This document shows, piece after piece, positions 62,685 to 64,000 of a DNA stretch of 64,000 bases. The stretch lies in assembly GCF_900107695.1 (NCBI RefSeq), contig NZ_FNQP01000014.1:25078-89077 (forward strand). Direction: 5' to 3'. The notes beneath the pieces are model-generated. The model was not told the origin of the DNA. It made no database searches and saw only the letters and a program-made list of their open reading frames with translations. How positions within the stretch are numbered: the first letter of the stretch is position 1; each line of letters starts with the position of its first letter. The DNA is from Thiothrix caldifontis. GTDB taxonomy: Bacteria > Pseudomonadota > Gammaproteobacteria > Thiotrichales > Thiotrichaceae. The position numbers were made by a program, and so were the translations under genes.

Positions 62685-62943
62685 AAATCCTCCGTTGTGG
62701 TTGGTTGGCTTTCCACGCCGAAATTAGACGAATACGCTCACCGCGTAACATCCACACGACTACCAACACTCGATGTTTTGCCCCAACACCCAAACTCACA
62801 AACCGCTGCTCGCCAAAGGTATCACCATCTTCACGAGTCAACGCGAAAGGGTCGAGCAACACCGCTTGCGCTTCCTCAAAGGTCACGCCTTCGTGGTTGA
62901 TCGGGTTAATGGCTGCTTTTTCGGGGTCGAATTCAATATCCAT
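62665..62943 (-). CDS. brnT: BrnT-type ribonuclease toxin
   Basis: A 92-residue RelE-like toxin: MDIEFDPEKAAINPINHEGV, then TFEEAQAVLLDPFALTRED, EQRFVSLGVGAKHRVLVVVW and ERIRLISAWKAN, the BrnT signature. The start at 62943 begins at the conserved FDPEKAA strand; the open frame upstream has no family similarity. Precedes brnA as usual in BrnTA modules. Confidence 0.88.
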   Translation of the reverse strand: MDIEFDPEKAAINPINHEGVTFEEAQAVLLDPFALTREDGDTFGEQRFVSLGVGAKHRVLVVVWMLRGERIRLISAWKANQPQRRIYANQFR

Positions 62944-63039
62944 ACGCCAATGATATGCACAAATATGCAGACATTCAAGGTAATGGGAAAGAAAAAGCCG
63001 GAACACGTCCGGCTTTTTCGTCTCAGGGCAAGCAGCCGC

Positions 63040-63660
63040 CTACTGGCACGATACGCTTACCGATAGTTCACCACTGTTGTCGTAGTAATGTCCCGGCATA
63101 TCATTCATCAAGAAATGCAAGACGTCACCACCTATTACGCCAACATCCTTGGCAGCACCCACATGCTCAAACTCACCACCAGTCCGTTGCAGTATCAAAT
63201 CAAAAGCATTACCTGTTGGTATACGAAAGCCCGCATAGGCAGAGCCTCCACCATCTGGTGTCACGGCAGGCGATGGAACATCCCATTTCCACGTCCCCGT
63301 CGCAGTAAACGTACACTGCGTTTTCCCCGCTGGTACGGTGAAGGCTGTACCTGTTTCGTCGGCGGCTTGGACGGTGAAGGGGTTGGCGGTGATGTTGATG
63401 TTGGGGGCGGCGGTACGCTCGATGATTGCTGACTTTGGAGCATTGCTGTCTGTTAAGGACATATCATTCCACTGCCACGTATCATTGGTGAAAACCGTTA
63501 CCGCATAATTCTCCTCTCCACTTTGATTTGGCTCACCCGGATACCAATTATGGTAAAGGGGTATATCTCCAGTCACTGTTGTCCATAATCCTTCCTGTAC
63601 TTTGTCGGTATATCCTAACCAATATCCCCAACCTGAAATCAAGGGAAACGTATTCGACAT
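63040..63660 (-). pseudogene. 5'-truncated lectin gene (C-type lectin plus PA-IL-like domain)
   Basis: A frame of 206 codons from the first ATG (the open frame extends to 63700). Residues 1-85 match the second half of a C-type lectin domain (YWLGYTDKVQEGLWTTVTG, WYPGEPNQSGEENYAV, WQWNDMSL); the first half, with the usual GHYY..AxxxAxxxGG..ATI part, is missing. Residues 90-206 resemble the PA-IL/LecA sugar-binding fold (GTWKWDVPSPAVTPDGG, LHFLMNDMPGHYYDNSGELS). No signal peptide remains. The start lies 17 bases from the transposase stop, so an insertion sequence has very probably cut off the 5' part. Confidence 0.65.
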
Positions 63661-63676
63661 CCTATACGCATCAACT

Positions 63677-64000
63677 TTAAGCCCTCCATTCCCTAACTTG
63701 CTGTAATCTCATCCAATTATTAGGTTTTTTCCTCCGTTTGTTTTGTCGGCAAGCGGTTGAAGAAGCGAAGAGTTTTGCCAGTTGCTTGAGGCATTTTATC
63801 AAGCTGCGTCGCTCAGCGATGCAGGCGGCAAGATGGGAAGCCTGTTCCTGAATGGCTTGAACACCTTTGGTGAGGCTGCGCTGGGGTATTTCCCACAATC
63901 CGGTGAGCATGATCCAGTGTTGGATGAGGATAATCAGTAATTTGACGTAGATTTCACACAAAATTCGCCATACGTTGGCACTTCTGGAAACCGCGAGGCG
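63677..64000 (-). mobile_element. IS4-type transposase, C-terminal part
   Basis: The minus-strand frame is open from the window edge to a stop at 63677, about 107 codons. The wording WRILCEIYVKLLIILIQHWI, RSLTKGVQAI, and the end CRQNKRRKKPNNWMRLQQV matches the C-terminal part of IS4-family transposases common in cyanobacteria and Thiotrichales. The N-terminal part and the far inverted repeat lie outside the window. The near end of the element should be in about 63660-63690, where the lectin frame begins. Confidence 0.7.

Noticed and set aside
1..64000. CRISPR arrays, tRNA or rRNA genes
   Set aside because: No regularly spaced repeats, cloverleaf-type sequences or rRNA stretches were recognised on reading.

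Overview
The window looks like a piece of a gammaproteobacterial chromosome of roughly 50% GC. Several gene orders are typical of that class: ubiH/pepP/ygfB, then zapA followed by 6S RNA, then rpsF-rpsR-rplI-dnaB-alr, then a penicillin-binding protein 1A gene divergent from pilMNOPQ-aroK-aroB. A DsrE-like sulfur protein, exosortase H and a cellulose-synthase-like cluster would fit a filamentous sulfur oxidiser of the Thiothrix type (Thiotrichales). That placement is inference from gene content, not from a marker comparison.

Layout. 1-6500: end of the ubiquinone/proline-peptidase/cell-division neighbourhood, with an intruding thermolysin-like peptidase gene, 6S RNA, a DsrE-like protein and a CbiX-type chelatase. 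6500-14400: fatty-acid desaturase, CoA-type Nudix hydrolase, a striking two-hairpin RNA element, a LysR regulator divergent from a glycerate kinase, a ferritin-like protein and a double-SLT lytic transglycosylase whose first domain has lost its catalytic Glu. 14400-18800: an exosortase H locus with its membrane partner, a 35-residue membrane peptide and a candidate sorted protein, next to a Ser/Thr kinase. 19000-24240: ribosomal protein operon, dnaB carrying a 497-residue intein with homing endonuclease motifs in its P-loop, and alr. 24300-30650: SH3 protein, a BaeSR-like two-component system followed by two Spy-like chaperones, an OmpA-like protein and a multi-helix channel-like protein. 30700-41080: PBP1A, type IV pilus assembly genes and the shikimate genes aroK and aroB.

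41079-61849 is the most remarkable part: about 20 kb that appears to be one polysaccharide system. A six-gene minus-strand operon encodes a STAS protein, a sugar nucleotidyltransferase, an anti-sigma-type kinase, a GH2 lipoprotein, a BcsA-like glycosyltransferase without PilZ domain and a DUF3131 protein. Divergent from it are a FIST sensor and a hybrid histidine kinase, then a SpoIIE-type phosphatase with receiver domain. Next come an Hpt protein, an H-NOX haem sensor, a second hybrid kinase, a coiled-coil membrane protein, two more DUF3131 proteins, a likely outer-membrane barrel and an OmpA-like protein. I infer a cell-surface polysaccharide (exopolysaccharide or sheath) machine whose output is gated by partner switching (STAS / HATPase / PP2C) and by an H-NOX and FIST-fed phosphorelay instead of by c-di-GMP.

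The right end (61900-64000) is a small accessory zone: remnants of toxin-antitoxin-like genes, an intact brnTA pair, a lectin gene cut at its 5' end, and the 3' end of an IS4-type transposase gene running off the window. No rRNA, tRNA or CRISPR array was seen.
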